Assembly: GCF_042788235.1 (NCBI RefSeq)
Contig: NZ_JBHZOL010000065.1
Span: 1-64,000 of the forward strand
Reading direction: 5' to 3'
DNA length: 64,000 nucleotides
Source of the DNA: Sphaerothrix epifaneia
Lineage (GTDB): Bacteria; Cyanobacteriota; Cyanobacteriia; Phormidesmidales; Phormidesmidaceae
The notes under the pieces are model-generated. The model made no database searches, was not told where the DNA came from, and worked only from the letters and a program-made list of their open reading frames with translations. Below, piece after piece: positions 45,214 through 54,284 of the stretch. Position 1 is the first letter of the stretch. The number at the start of each line of letters is the position of its first letter. Both the position numbers and the translations under genes were made by a program.

Positions 45214-45522
45214 TTAGAAATTGGCGAACCGCCGCACCTGATATTCCTTAGACTCCAGCATTTCATAAGCAAAGCCCAAGCTCTGATCAAACGTTTGGGT
45301 AATTTTGTCTAGCTCGACCGCTGCGATCGCCTTCCACTGTTCTCGGCTGGCCCAGCGAATGACCAAAATTAGCTCCGAAGTATCATCTGGCGAAATCCAA
45401 ACCTCTTTGCCTAAAAACCCTTCATATTTTTCTAAAGCCAGCGTCCAAACTTCGGCATCAATTTGGACATAGCGTTCACGCTGCTCGGCTGGCACTCGAA
45501 ATTTCAGCCATTCAATCACCAT
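45214..45522 (-). CDS. TIGR03792-type antibiotic-monooxygenase-like protein
   Basis: This ferredoxin-like alpha/beta protein has VIEWLKFRVPAEQRERYVQIDAEVWTLALEKYEGFLGKEVW, matching TIGR03792, a cyanobacterial family of unknown function related by fold to antibiotic monooxygenase/ABM domains. ATG 45522 gives MVIEWLKFRV; GTG 45537 is a possible extension. It is upstream of the zinc-ribbon gene with a 50-base gap, perhaps on one transcript. Confidence 0.78.
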   Translation of the reverse strand: MVIEWLKFRVPAEQRERYVQIDAEVWTLALEKYEGFLGKEVWISPDDTSELILVIRWASREQWKAIAAVELDKITQTFDQSLGFAYEMLESKEYQVRRFANF

Positions 45523-45598
45523 ACTGGCTATCCTCACCGCCCGTCGGGTTTATCCTCTCATAAAATTTGGGGCAATTTTTGGCTCAGTCTTCTATCGC

Positions 45599-45676
45599 TA
45601 AAGGTTAAGGAAAGACGAAAAACCTTTTTGTCAGTAACTTGCAGCTATTGAAGTATCTCAACGCGGGTGGCTACAG
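45599..45676 (+). repeat. Dispersed intergenic repeat, copy B
   Basis: This 78-base copy runs from TAAAG to GGCTACAG. It matches copy D without gaps and shares TATCGCTAAAG upstream and CTCAACG/GTGGCTACAG with copy A. It lies between divergent genes, 149 bases before htrA. Confidence 0.6.
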
Positions 45677-45825
45677 TGGGGGGCTTATGGCTGATTGTTT
45701 CCGTTTGTGCAGACGTTGCAGTATTTTCACATCAGCTCCACACCGCTGCCATGTCAACAACTTAAGGTAAGAACTGTAAGCCAAAAACTAGATTTTCACC
45801 CATTACCCCAGAGGTTGGTAACAAC

Positions 45826-47067
45826 ATGCAATCAGATAACGCTTCTCCAACAACTCAATCAGGTTGGCAGCAGTGGCTATCACGCAGTTCATGTCTGCTG
45901 TTGGGAGCCGGACTGGCAGCGACAGGGGGTTACTTTGCTTGGAATCCCCAATCTCCTCTCAACCAGCAGGCATACGCTCAGCCCAGCGTCACTGCTCCAG
46001 AACCACCAGCCGTAGCCCAAGCCATTCCAGGTCTTTCGGCAACAGGCGACAACTTTATCAGCCGGGTTGTAGACACTGCAGGGCCTGCAGTCGTACGGAT
46101 TAATGCTTCTCGCACCGTTCAGCAAGCCGTACCCGAAGTTTTTAACGATCCTTTGTTTCGCAGATTTTTTGGGTCTGAAGTGCCCATGCAGCCGTCTGAG
46201 CGGGTGCAGCGGGGGGTCGGTTCAGGATTTATTCTCGACAATCAGGGGCACGTCTTGACCAACGCCCACGTAGTTGATGGGGCTGACCAAGTCCAAGTTA
46301 CCTTAAAGGATGGACGCTCTCTAGAAGGTCAGGTATTGGGGAGTGATCCGGTCACTGATATTGCTGTCATCCGTGTAGAGGACGCGAATCTGCCAACTGT
46401 GCAGCTTGGCGACTCTGAGCAAATTCGCCCTGGACAATGGGCGATCGCGATTGGCAATCCTCTGGGACTAGACAACACTGTTACCGCCGGCATTATTAGC
46501 GCCACAGGCCGATCTAGCGGCGATGTCGGCATTGCTGATAAGCGAGTCGATTTCATTCAAACCGATACGGCAATCAACCCTGGTAATTCAGGTGGGCCTT
46601 TGCTCGACGAACAAGGGCGCGTCATTGGCATCAACACAGCGATTATTCAAGGCGCTCAAGGTATTGGCTTTGCCGTTCCGATCAACACCGCCAAAGAGAT
46701 TGCCGACCAGCTCATTGCCACTGGCAAGGTAGAGCACGCCTACTTGGGGATTGAAATGGTGACTTTGACCCCAGAAACCAAGGCAGAAATTAACGCCAAC
46801 CCCAATGCGGGTCTGAGGGTTGAAGAAGAAACAGGCATCTTAATTGTCAATGTCATTCCCAATTCACCAGCCGCTAGCGCTGGCTTAAGAGCCGGAGATG
46901 TAATTCGAGCAGTCAATCGTCAGGCCGTCGCTGACTCTGAAGCAGTACAAAGACAGGTTTCAGCCGTACAAGTCGGGGATGACCTGCGTTTAGACATTCG
47001 CCGTTCTGGACGCGACCTCACTATCACGGCTCAACCAGGAGCACTCCCCGTTAACCCCACTCGCTAA
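45826..47067 (+). CDS. HtrA/Deg-type serine protease
   Basis: The signal region is followed by a trypsin-like domain with H148 (LTNAHVV), D178 (TDIAVI) and S255 (NPGNSGGPL), then one PDZ domain (GILIVNVIPNSPAASAGLRAGDVI). This is the one-PDZ HhoA/HhoB/HtrA group of cyanobacteria, acting in the envelope or periplasm on damaged proteins. I cannot choose among the three paralogs. The start is ATG 45826. Confidence 0.92.
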   Translation: MQSDNASPTTQSGWQQWLSRSSCLLLGAGLAATGGYFAWNPQSPLNQQAYAQPSVTAPEPPAVAQAIPGLSATGDNFISRVVDTAGPAVVRINASRTVQQAVPEVFNDPLFRRFFGSEVPMQPSERVQRGVGSGFILDNQGHVLTNAHVVDGADQVQVTLKDGRSLEGQVLGSDPVTDIAVIRVEDANLPTVQLGDSEQIRPGQWAIAIGNPLGLDNTVTAGIISATGRSSGDVGIADKRVDFIQTDTAINPGNSGGPLLDEQGRVIGINTAIIQGAQGIGFAVPINTAKEIADQLIATGKVEHAYLGIEMVTLTPETKAEINANPNAGLRVEEETGILIVNVIPNSPAASAGLRAGDVIRAVNRQAVADSEAVQRQVSAVQVGDDLRLDIRRSGRDLTITAQPGALPVNPTR

Positions 47068-47093
47068 AAACCGCGATCGCAGTTTGTAACGTC

Positions 47094-47119
47094 TTTCGCT
47101 CGGCGATCGCCGAGCGAAA
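47094..47119. terminator. 26-bp perfect palindrome after htrA
   Basis: TTTCGCTCGGCGA is followed directly by its exact reverse complement, centred on GGCGATCGCC (a HIP1 octamer). It lies 26 bases after the htrA stop. It could act as a terminator or mRNA end but lacks a T run. Confidence 0.5.
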
Positions 47120-47440
47120 ACTTGCCGTATCCGTGCTTTGCCTTTAGCCTGCTGTCTTTAGCTGTAGAAAAGCTTTCCGTCTGCTCTCAGCCCTTCTGCC
47201 TGCCTCGATCGATATCCGCTCAAAGTTTTGAAAGTTGAACCGGAGGTTGAGGCAGGTTGATAGATCCTCACTTCGCTATCCTGGCCTTTCTGTCTATTTC
47301 GACCCTTTAATGGCGTGAGAGGTTCGGACTTCCCTGCCTGTAAATTTCTGCGGGCGACTCCATCTTTTGTCAGAATAAAGCGGTAGGCTGAGCCTAAGCA
47401 TCGGCACAGAGCGCTTCTAAGTTCGCAGCGGGAAAACAAG
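47120..47440. other. Gap upstream of the phasin-like gene
   Basis: There are 321 bases with no supported gene. CTTTAGC occurs twice 14 bases apart near 47143-47163. A long leftward frame overlapping the phasin-like gene is a shadow. Confidence 0.4.
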
Positions 47441-47764
47441 ATGGACACCAACAATCTGCTTAGGCAGCTAATTATGATCGGCGTCGGCACCACTTCCCTG
47501 GTCGCCGAAAAACTCAGAGAAGTCACCGATGAATGGGTAAGAAACGGCCAGCTCAACTCTGACCAAGCTCGGCGCTTTGTGGATGATTTGATGGGGCAGC
47601 TCAACTCTGAGCAGGGCAAATTTGAAGAGCAGATGCAGCGACAGTTGCGAAACGCTATGCAAGATCTTGGCGTACCGCAACAGTCAGAAATGGACGAGTT
47701 AAGAGGACGGCTCGATCGCCTAGAGCGCAAACTGCGCGAGATCGAAAATCAGCTTTGGAAATAG
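47441..47764 (+). CDS. Phasin-like helical protein
   Basis: The 107-residue protein is almost entirely helical: an N-terminal hydrophobic/amphipathic part (LLRQLIMIGVGTTSLVAEKLREVTDEW), a Gln/Glu-rich middle and a C-terminal coiled coil (MDELRGRLDRLERKLREIENQL). It resembles the phasin/PHA-associated small proteins annotated in many cyanobacteria. A granule-binding role is inferred only. It starts at ATG 47441 and precedes the FKBP gene by 39 bases. Confidence 0.75.
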   Translation: MDTNNLLRQLIMIGVGTTSLVAEKLREVTDEWVRNGQLNSDQARRFVDDLMGQLNSEQGKFEEQMQRQLRNAMQDLGVPQQSEMDELRGRLDRLERKLREIENQLWK

Positions 47765-47803
47765 TATGCTCAAGTTAGCTCACTGCTATTTGGGAGAAAA
47801 CGC

Positions 47804-48361
47804 GTGCGAGATATCTTAATTAGCTTTGGTGTATTAGTCGTCTGCTGTGTCGTCCTGATTACCGCTCAACTAACTGCCGATCGCAACCCAGCGATCGCTG
47901 TCAATCTGCAGGCTGACCCCGCTGCGGTCGAGCAGCCAGCAGAAATCAGACTCGCTCAGTCGGCTGACGACTTAATGCCAGATGCTAACTCCTCTGAGGA
48001 AACTTTAATGCCCGAAGAAAACAGAGTCACAACCGACTCAGGCTTGCAATATATTGATCTAGTGGAAGGAACGGGTGCCTCACCCCAAAGCGGCCAGCGA
48101 GTGACGGTTCACTATACGGGTACGCTGGAAGATGGTACTAAATTTGACAGTTCGCGCGATCGCAATCGCCCTTTTAGCTTTACCATCGGCGTCGGACAAG
48201 TCATCAAAGGTTGGGACGAAGGGGTTATGAGCATGCATGTAGGCGGTCGCCGCCAGCTAATAATTCCGCCTGATTTGGGGTATGGCAGCCGGGGAGCAGG
48301 TGGGGTTATCCCCCCCAATGCCACCCTCATTTTTGACGTTGAACTGTTGCGAATTGGCTAA
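47804..48361 (+). CDS. FKBP-type peptidyl-prolyl isomerase
   Basis: A single N-terminal hydrophobic anchor or signal is followed by an Ala/Glu-rich linker. The FKBP domain from about residue 75 has GQRVTVHYTGTLEDGTKFDSS, VGQVIKGWDEGV and GVIPPNATLIFDVELL. It isomerises prolyl bonds in exported or thylakoid-lumen proteins. The GTG start follows a GGGAG motif. A hairpin downstream probably ends the transcript. Confidence 0.92.
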   Translation: MRDILISFGVLVVCCVVLITAQLTADRNPAIAVNLQADPAAVEQPAEIRLAQSADDLMPDANSSEETLMPEENRVTTDSGLQYIDLVEGTGASPQSGQRVTVHYTGTLEDGTKFDSSRDRNRPFSFTIGVGQVIKGWDEGVMSMHVGGRRQLIIPPDLGYGSRGAGGVIPPNATLIFDVELLRIG

Positions 48362-48397
48362 AGCCCTTTGAAGTGCCCCGTTGGGGTAAAAACTTTC

Positions 48398-48432
48398 AAG
48401 AGACGCTCTTAAACAGGGCGTCTCTTCATTTT
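48398..48432 (+). terminator. Terminator after the FKBP gene
   Basis: AAGAGACGC (48398-48406) pairs with GCGTCTCTT (48418-48426) around an 11-base loop, followed by CATTTTA. It sits inside the nominal 5' extension of the next open frame and supports a later start there. Confidence 0.7.
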
Positions 48433-48516
48433 AGAAATCTAAGAAAAACGCCCGCATTCCGGTTAAATCAGTCAAGACGGTGGATAATTTCAGAGGTTGA
48501 AATATTGTGCAGTTCT

Positions 48517-48828
48517 GTGAAGTATTTTTTTCTGTCAGACGGCTGGAGAGTAGGGCGAGTTTGGGAATTTGGTGGCTTGTGGAATGAACTTGCGTGGCAG
48601 CGCAAGCCCCATATTCAGCGCCTTTCTCTTTTTATCGAAGAGCAGCAAGAAAAACTTTGGCTCTACCAAGTCGAAGAGGCTGTACTGATGGTAGAAGTTA
48701 GACCCCTTGATCCGAACCATCGACAATCAATTGGTCAGGTGGTGTTAAAGCGCCTGATTTCGGCAGAGCAAGCGATCGCGCGTCTCTGCGAAGCAGAAAC
48801 GCTTTCTAATCTAAAGAACCTCGAATAA
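48517..48828 (+). CDS. Small conserved-looking hypothetical protein
   Basis: The frame is open from 48373, but its first part contains the FKBP terminator and gives an atypical N-terminus. GTG 48517 gives VKYFFLSDGWRVGRVWEFGGLWN..., the form I recall for this cyanobacterial family. The 104-residue product is alpha/beta with many Trp and Arg. No function is assigned. It ends 33 bases from the convergent tolC stop. Confidence 0.65.
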   Translation: MKYFFLSDGWRVGRVWEFGGLWNELAWQRKPHIQRLSLFIEEQQEKLWLYQVEEAVLMVEVRPLDPNHRQSIGQVVLKRLISAEQAIARLCEAETLSNLKNLE

Positions 48829-48861
48829 ACTAGCCCAGCCAAAAGGCTAAAACCAATAAGC

Positions 48862-50835
48862 TCAAAAGAGAGCTTCTGGACTGGTCGATTCTGGCAAGTT
48901 GGTGACGGCACGCTCTAAAGAAGCCAACGCTCGGTTGTAACCCAATACAGCCGTCACTAAGTTACCTTGAGCCTCGGTCAAGTCAGACTGAGCACTGGTA
49001 ACTTCTAACTGAGTTCCTACACCTGCGTTAAAGCGAAGCCTAGCCAGTTCAAGCGCTTCGGTCGCTTGGTCAACTGCCAGTTCAGCTGTCCGAATGTTAG
49101 AGAGATTAGCTTCTAAGTTGGCATAAGCCTGCTCAACCTGAAACCGAATCAAATTGCGAGTTTCAGAGAAGCGAGTTTCTGCGATTTCAATATCCCGTTC
49201 GCGCTGAGCCGCTTGAGCAACGGCCTGTCCACCTTCAAACAAATTGATGCTAACTCTGGCTCCCAAAGAATAGGTATCCTCAAAGCCATCGCTATCATCT
49301 AAATTGTTTTGAACATTGTAGTTAGCAAAGAGGCTAACCTGGGGGCCTAAATTAGCCAAGGCAATGCGGCGCTGTTGCTCACTAATTTCGCGCTGGGTTA
49401 ATTGTTGTTCTAGCTCAGCCCGATTTTGAAAAGCCAAAATAATACTTTCTTCTAAAGACAGCGGCCACGCATTGGCCAGTTCGGGCGGTACTGAATCCAC
49501 TTCGATCACAGGGGGTAGGTTCAGCCGTCTAGCCAACTGTCGTTGGGCAATTTGTTTTTGACTAAGCGACTGGACTAAGCTTTGACGTGCATTGGCTACT
49601 TGGACTTCAGCAGTCAGCACATCAAAGCGAGTGCCGACCCCTACCTCTTCTCGCAGTTGTGTATCCTGTAGGTTTTGCTCTGCTTCGTTTAAAAACGACT
49701 GGTTAATCCGAATCTGTTCATCCGCTTCCTGCACATCGTAATACTCATTGGTGGTGTTGAGCCGTAGCTCAGCTCGACGGCGCTCAACTTCTAGCTGGTT
49801 AAAGCGCAATTGCTCTTCTGCCGCCCGAATGCTAGCGGCGCGTCGTCCCGACGTATAAAGGTTGTAGTTGAGGTCTAAGCTACCAGCAATCGTTGTCTGC
49901 AACTCTTCTTGGGTAGAAAATTGAGTGCCGCCGCCGGTAATGATCCCCCCTGAACCTAAAGATGTGGTTGTGGCCTGCCGAGAGGTGAGATCGCCATTTG
50001 CACTCACTGTCGGGTAAAGAGCTGCCTGCGCTTCACGCAGCGCGGCTTGACTACGCTCTAGTTCGAGGATTGCAATCTGCAGGTCTTCGTTGTTGCGATA
50101 GGCTAGCTCGATTGCTTGTTCTAAGGTCAGCGGCTGGGTGCCAATAATCTCAACTTCGTCAACCCGAGTGGGATAAAGCAGCGGATTGGGATCGGCATAG
50201 AGGGCTTCGGGCGCATCACCGGGTTCAGCAATTGACGGCTGGTTGGGCAATAAATCTCCCTCAATCGGGACAATTTCTGGCTCTAAGTTACCGTCAATCG
50301 GGTTAGCCTGAGCAGGCTCCAATTCCGGTAGTGCTTGTGCAACGGGCACCGCTTCGTCTGCAACTCGTTTCGTGGCCTCTTCAGCTAACCCATCTGCTTC
50401 AACTGCTGCTAGTGCATTGCTGGTTTCTTCGCTAGATAACGTTTCGATCCCACTAGCGGCAAGAGCGCGATCGCTGTATTCAGGTTCAGCCATTTCAGGT
50501 GTTAAGGGTGATGCACTCTGCAGGGGAGCCGCTGGCGTCAGTGCCGAAAATTCAGGCTGAGCCTGAGCCAGCACTGAAGCGGTTGAACGTTGTGATGACG
50601 CTGTAGATGCCCGGTGGGGGGATATTAAATTTTTGTCGCTGGCGATCGCTGCCGTTTCCATCAAGCCCGGACTGGCGGGTGCAGTGTTTTCTATCAACCC
50701 AATTACGGCTGGTTCAGCTTTGTGGGTTGTATGAGCTACATTACCGACTGCCGCAGTCGCATTGGGAGAGAGGCTGATAACGGTTCCCATGCCTAAACAG
50801 ACTGAAGCCACTCGATATAGAGAAAGTGTTCGCAT
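48862..50835 (-). CDS. TolC-family outer membrane efflux protein
   Basis: A signal peptide is followed by about 200 residues rich in Ala, Glu, Pro and Ser, probably disordered. The efflux domain starts near residue 230 with PLTLEQAIELAYRNNEDLQIA and repeats the TolC pattern (LSLEESIILAFQNRAELEQQ), with long heptad helices to the C-terminus. TolC-type proteins form the outer-membrane channel of tripartite exporters and type I secretion. The inner-membrane partners are not nearby. Confidence 0.9.
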   Translation of the reverse strand: MRTLSLYRVASVCLGMGTVISLSPNATAAVGNVAHTTHKAEPAVIGLIENTAPASPGLMETAAIASDKNLISPHRASTASSQRSTASVLAQAQPEFSALTPAAPLQSASPLTPEMAEPEYSDRALAASGIETLSSEETSNALAAVEADGLAEEATKRVADEAVPVAQALPELEPAQANPIDGNLEPEIVPIEGDLLPNQPSIAEPGDAPEALYADPNPLLYPTRVDEVEIIGTQPLTLEQAIELAYRNNEDLQIAILELERSQAALREAQAALYPTVSANGDLTSRQATTTSLGSGGIITGGGTQFSTQEELQTTIAGSLDLNYNLYTSGRRAASIRAAEEQLRFNQLEVERRRAELRLNTTNEYYDVQEADEQIRINQSFLNEAEQNLQDTQLREEVGVGTRFDVLTAEVQVANARQSLVQSLSQKQIAQRQLARRLNLPPVIEVDSVPPELANAWPLSLEESIILAFQNRAELEQQLTQREISEQQRRIALANLGPQVSLFANYNVQNNLDDSDGFEDTYSLGARVSINLFEGGQAVAQAAQRERDIEIAETRFSETRNLIRFQVEQAYANLEANLSNIRTAELAVDQATEALELARLRFNAGVGTQLEVTSAQSDLTEAQGNLVTAVLGYNRALASLERAVTNLPESTSPEALF

Positions 50836-50936
50836 ACAAACTCACTATAAGATTTAAGGCACTGCGAAGAGGTGATCGCTGGCAGGTCAAAAACCTGGCA
50901 CAGTGAACAGCAACTCTAGAATACTGGACTGCAAGG

Positions 50937-52331
50937 CTAAGACTGGGTTAAACCGATGGTTTTCAACGACGTAGGTTGCTCAGTCTGCAGGCAGGCATTG
51001 ATCAAAGTGGGAATATCATCCACCAGTAAAATTTTGCAGCCCAACTGCCGCTCCAATTCTGCCACACTCATATCATCTAAGAAGTAACTGTCGTCAGGAA
51101 GTTTCTGATCGCCTTGTTTCAACATCAGCGTGGGCAGCAAGAGGCCGTCCCCCAAATCCCGACTAGAAAGAGCCGTCAAGATGTCTTTTCCGGTTAGCAA
51201 ACCTGTAACGGTGATGGTTTGCCCCCAATACTCACTGGCGATCGCAGCTAAGTCAACCGTTAGCCCTTCTACCTGGTTTAACCTTGCCACAATCGGCTCA
51301 AAAGCTTTTTCTACCGCATTGCCCACCACCCAGGTTAAACGTCGAGTTGGCCGCCGGGGCGCTGGCAGCAAAACCTCAGCACAATCTTCAAACTGGCGTA
51401 AAAACTGCCGAATCGACCCTACGCCATTGCCAATTTGCGGGTAATCTTCGTAGTGAGACTCAGGCGGTAAAGGCTGGCGGGCAATCAAAAACCACTCGTC
51501 TGCCAACCAGGCAAACACAGAACCGAAACGCTGACTAAACTCAGCCTGCAGCGCCTGTACCTGGCTAATGACCTCTTGCGCTTTTGCCGGAGAAACGGGC
51601 ATGAGTTCATCTGCTGCCGGACGAAACCGAGTCAAGCCGACTGGAACGACTGCTACTGAAGCCACAGCAGGCGTTTCCCCCCGATGAAAGCGAGCCAAGT
51701 CTCTGAGGGTTCGTTCCAGATGAACGCCATCGTTGATGCCAGGGCAAACAACCACTTGCGCATGAATTTGCAGACGGTTGGCACGAAACCATTTCAGTTG
51801 TTCTAAAAGCTGACCTGCGCGCTCATTTTTCAACAGGCGACTACGCACTTCTGGTTCAGTCGCATGAACTGAAACGTACAGGGGCGAGAGACGCATCTGA
51901 GCAATGCGTTGCCATTCTGGCGGCGACAAATTTGTCAAAGTGAGGTAGCTACCGTAAAGAAAGCTCAGTCGATAGTCATCATCTTTGAGATACAGCGTCT
52001 GCCGCTTGCCAGGTGGCTGCTGATCGATAAAGCAAAAAGGGCAACGGTTATTGCACTGAATCAGGCCATCAAACAGAGCCGACTCAAACTCCAAGCCTAA
52101 ATCTTCGTCGTAGTCTTTTTCAATGTCGATTCGGTGCAACTGGCCTACCGTATCCAGTACCGTTAGCTCTAAAGCCTCATCGGCACACAGAAACTGGTAG
52201 TCAATCAGGTCGCGAGGCTGCTGACCGTTGATTGAGACAAGGCGATCGCCGGGTTCAAAGCCAATCTCCTCAGCGATCGAGTTGGGCAGAACTCGAGTAA
52301 CCGTCGCTGGTTGAATTGAAGACTTGCTCAC
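50937..52331 (-). CDS. Radical SAM protein with PDZ (TIGR03279/DUF512)
   Basis: An N-terminal PDZ-like domain (about 8-65) carries VLPNSIAEEIGFEPGDRLVSINGQ. The radical SAM cluster is C93-x3-C97-x2-C100 (CNNRCPFC). A C-terminal DUF512 domain follows. This is the TIGR03279 family, conserved across cyanobacteria with unknown reaction. Genes on the same strand on either side (tolC, uppP) are 101 and 41 bases away; cotranscription with uppP is plausible. Confidence 0.9.
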   Translation of the reverse strand: MSKSSIQPATVTRVLPNSIAEEIGFEPGDRLVSINGQQPRDLIDYQFLCADEALELTVLDTVGQLHRIDIEKDYDEDLGLEFESALFDGLIQCNNRCPFCFIDQQPPGKRQTLYLKDDDYRLSFLYGSYLTLTNLSPPEWQRIAQMRLSPLYVSVHATEPEVRSRLLKNERAGQLLEQLKWFRANRLQIHAQVVVCPGINDGVHLERTLRDLARFHRGETPAVASVAVVPVGLTRFRPAADELMPVSPAKAQEVISQVQALQAEFSQRFGSVFAWLADEWFLIARQPLPPESHYEDYPQIGNGVGSIRQFLRQFEDCAEVLLPAPRRPTRRLTWVVGNAVEKAFEPIVARLNQVEGLTVDLAAIASEYWGQTITVTGLLTGKDILTALSSRDLGDGLLLPTLMLKQGDQKLPDDSYFLDDMSVAELERQLGCKILLVDDIPTLINACLQTEQPTSLKTIGLTQS

Positions 52332-52372
52332 AGGGTAGGTGAAATTACGCCAATCCCATCATGAATCATTTC

Positions 52373-53344
52373 TCAAATATTGGGCATGCGCTGAGTGGCG
52401 ATCGCCCACAAAATGACTAATCCAAAGCCAATGCGATAAAACACAAACACCCAGGTTGTATGATCTCGCAAAAAGCGAATCAGCCAGTAAATCGCTAAAT
52501 ACGAAGAAATTGCGGAAGCGATCACACCAGCGGCGATCGCCAGCAAACCGATATCACCAGCTTCAACGTCTAGCAAATCTTTAGCCTCAACCAGACCAGA
52601 AATCAAAATCGCTGGAATCCCCATCAACAAAGAAAATCGAGCTGCCGTTGGGCGATCAAGTCCCATAAACAGCCCAGCAGTAATGGTGGAGCCAGAGCGA
52701 GATACCCCCGGAATCAAAGCGAGCGCTTGGGCAAAGCCCATGCCAATGCCATCCCATAGCCCTACCGCTTCATAGCCCCGTTGCCGCCGCCCAACTAACT
52801 CAGCCAATCCCAGTAAAAGGGCTAGGCCAATCGAAGTGATGGCGATTGTCAGCGAACTGCGGCCAAACAGATCGTACTGCTCGGCAAAAAACAGCTTCAC
52901 CAGCAAACCCAACACCACAATAGGAACAGTCCCCAGCAAAATACCCAAGCCAATACGAAACTCGTTGCTCTGGTAATGCCCCTTGCTAACAGCCTGAACC
53001 ATGCCCGCCGTCACCTGGCGCACATCATCCCAAAAGTAGCCCAAAATGGCACCAATGCTGCCCAACTGTACCACCGCCGTAAAGCCTACTCCCGGATCGC
53101 CCCAGCCCAGAGCTACAGGCACAATCTTGACATGGGCTGTACTGCTGATAGGCAAAAATTCCGTCAGCCCTTGCACTATGCCAACCACAATCGCCTGCCA
53201 AACATTGAACGGGGCTAGCACTTCAGACGACGCAGCCTGTGCCACTGGCAAACCATAAAAACTGATTACAGACTCTGAAAACAGCTGAATCATAATAATT
53301 GGCAACTGATAGCTATGAAGCCATCGGCAAAGTTTCATCGCCAT
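52373..53344 (-). CDS. uppP: Undecaprenyl-diphosphatase (BacA/UppP)
   Basis: The membrane protein has the family signatures GLTEFLPISSTAH and PGVSRSGSTI. It dephosphorylates undecaprenyl diphosphate to recycle the lipid carrier for wall synthesis and gives bacitracin tolerance. The frame is open to 53464, but ATG 53344 (MAMKLCRW) fits the usual length better; the 40-residue extension is unusual. It is divergent from the DUF3120 gene. Confidence 0.92.
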   Translation of the reverse strand: MAMKLCRWLHSYQLPIIMIQLFSESVISFYGLPVAQAASSEVLAPFNVWQAIVVGIVQGLTEFLPISSTAHVKIVPVALGWGDPGVGFTAVVQLGSIGAILGYFWDDVRQVTAGMVQAVSKGHYQSNEFRIGLGILLGTVPIVVLGLLVKLFFAEQYDLFGRSSLTIAITSIGLALLLGLAELVGRRQRGYEAVGLWDGIGMGFAQALALIPGVSRSGSTITAGLFMGLDRPTAARFSLLMGIPAILISGLVEAKDLLDVEAGDIGLLAIAAGVIASAISSYLAIYWLIRFLRDHTTWVFVFYRIGFGLVILWAIATQRMPNI

Positions 53345-53497
53345 TATCGCAAACCCCTTTGCCCAAGCCGCATCCTCTCTGCCAATATTTGCTAGATAGA
53401 TAAGAGTTATTAAACTTCCAGCAAATTCGCCTGATTGTTTCCTCAAGCTACGGTACGGCTGCATTCTGGAAATTAAGCTATGATGACGGACAGATCC

Positions 53498-53518
53498 TTA
53501 TCCCCCCCTGGGGGATAA
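53498..53518 (+). promoter_or_regulatory. Hairpin over the ribosome-binding site of the DUF3120 gene
   Basis: TTATCCCCC (53498-53506) pairs perfectly with GGGGGATAA (53510-53518) around a three-base loop. The right arm holds the only purine-rich Shine-Dalgarno-like element, four bases before GTG 53523, so the stem would hide it. Confidence 0.6.
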
Positions 53519-53522
53519 AATT

Positions 53523-54284
53523 GTGTTATTGTTAAAAATAGTTAACCTTTTCTCAGGAAAACTTTTGGCTTATTACAGCACCTCAACGTCTTACCGTCAG
53601 TTGCCAACCGCTTCACCTTTTCTACAGCGGCTGGCTAAAATTCCTCAACGCTGGCAAGTCTTCGCGGCGGCGGTATTTCTGGTTGTAGTGCCTGTCTTTT
53701 TTCAAGCACCTTTGGTGCGGTTGTTGCCCTGGCTGAGCCTGCTGCTTTCGGGAGGCTGGTTTTTTGCAGGTCTGAGCTTGATCATGATGAGGTCAAATCA
53801 GACCAAGCCTTGGGGAGATTTGCTAGTTGGCTTTACTTGGACTTGGTTAGCTGGCTCAATCTACTGGGGCTGGCTGCGGTGGGAGCCTTTCATCCATTTG
53901 CCGATAGAAGCGCTGGGATTACCAATCGTAGTCGCGTGTTTATTGGCGCGGCGCGGCCCCATAGGTAGTTACTTTTATTTAGGTTCTCTCTTTGGGACGG
54001 CTATTACAGACCTTTATTTTTACTGGACTGATTTAATTCCCTATTGGCGACAGCTCATGCAACAACCCCCTGCACAAGCGGCTGATATTTTGCATAGTGC
54101 TTTATTACAGTTGCAAACCGTAGAAGGCGTTAGCCGCGCTCTTTTATTGTTGGGTGTGCTAGTTGTCTGCGGCTGTCTCCCATTGGCTTTGAGTCGTAGC
54201 CTACACTGGTGGGCTTTTGGTGGTGCCATTTTAAGCACTATTTTTGTAGATAGTCTGTTTTTGTTAGTCGCAGCGATCGCTTAA
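53523..54284 (+). CDS. DUF3120 membrane protein
   Basis: The 253-residue protein has about six hydrophobic segments and many Trp. Segments RLAKIPQRWQVFAAAVFLVVVPVFFQAPLVR and GWFFAGLSLIMMRSN, with GDLLVGFTWTWLAGSIYWGWLRWEPFIHLPIEA, match DUF3120, a cyanobacterial membrane family of unknown function. A GTG start follows a stable hairpin. Confidence 0.85.
   Translation: MLLLKIVNLFSGKLLAYYSTSTSYRQLPTASPFLQRLAKIPQRWQVFAAAVFLVVVPVFFQAPLVRLLPWLSLLLSGGWFFAGLSLIMMRSNQTKPWGDLLVGFTWTWLAGSIYWGWLRWEPFIHLPIEALGLPIVVACLLARRGPIGSYFYLGSLFGTAITDLYFYWTDLIPYWRQLMQQPPAQAADILHSALLQLQTVEGVSRALLLLGVLVVCGCLPLALSRSLHWWAFGGAILSTIFVDSLFLLVAAIA

Noticed and set aside
47158..47730. 190-codon leftward frame overlapping the phasin-like gene
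   Set aside because: It opposes a convincing helical protein frame and has an Arg/Ser-rich composition typical of antisense shadows.
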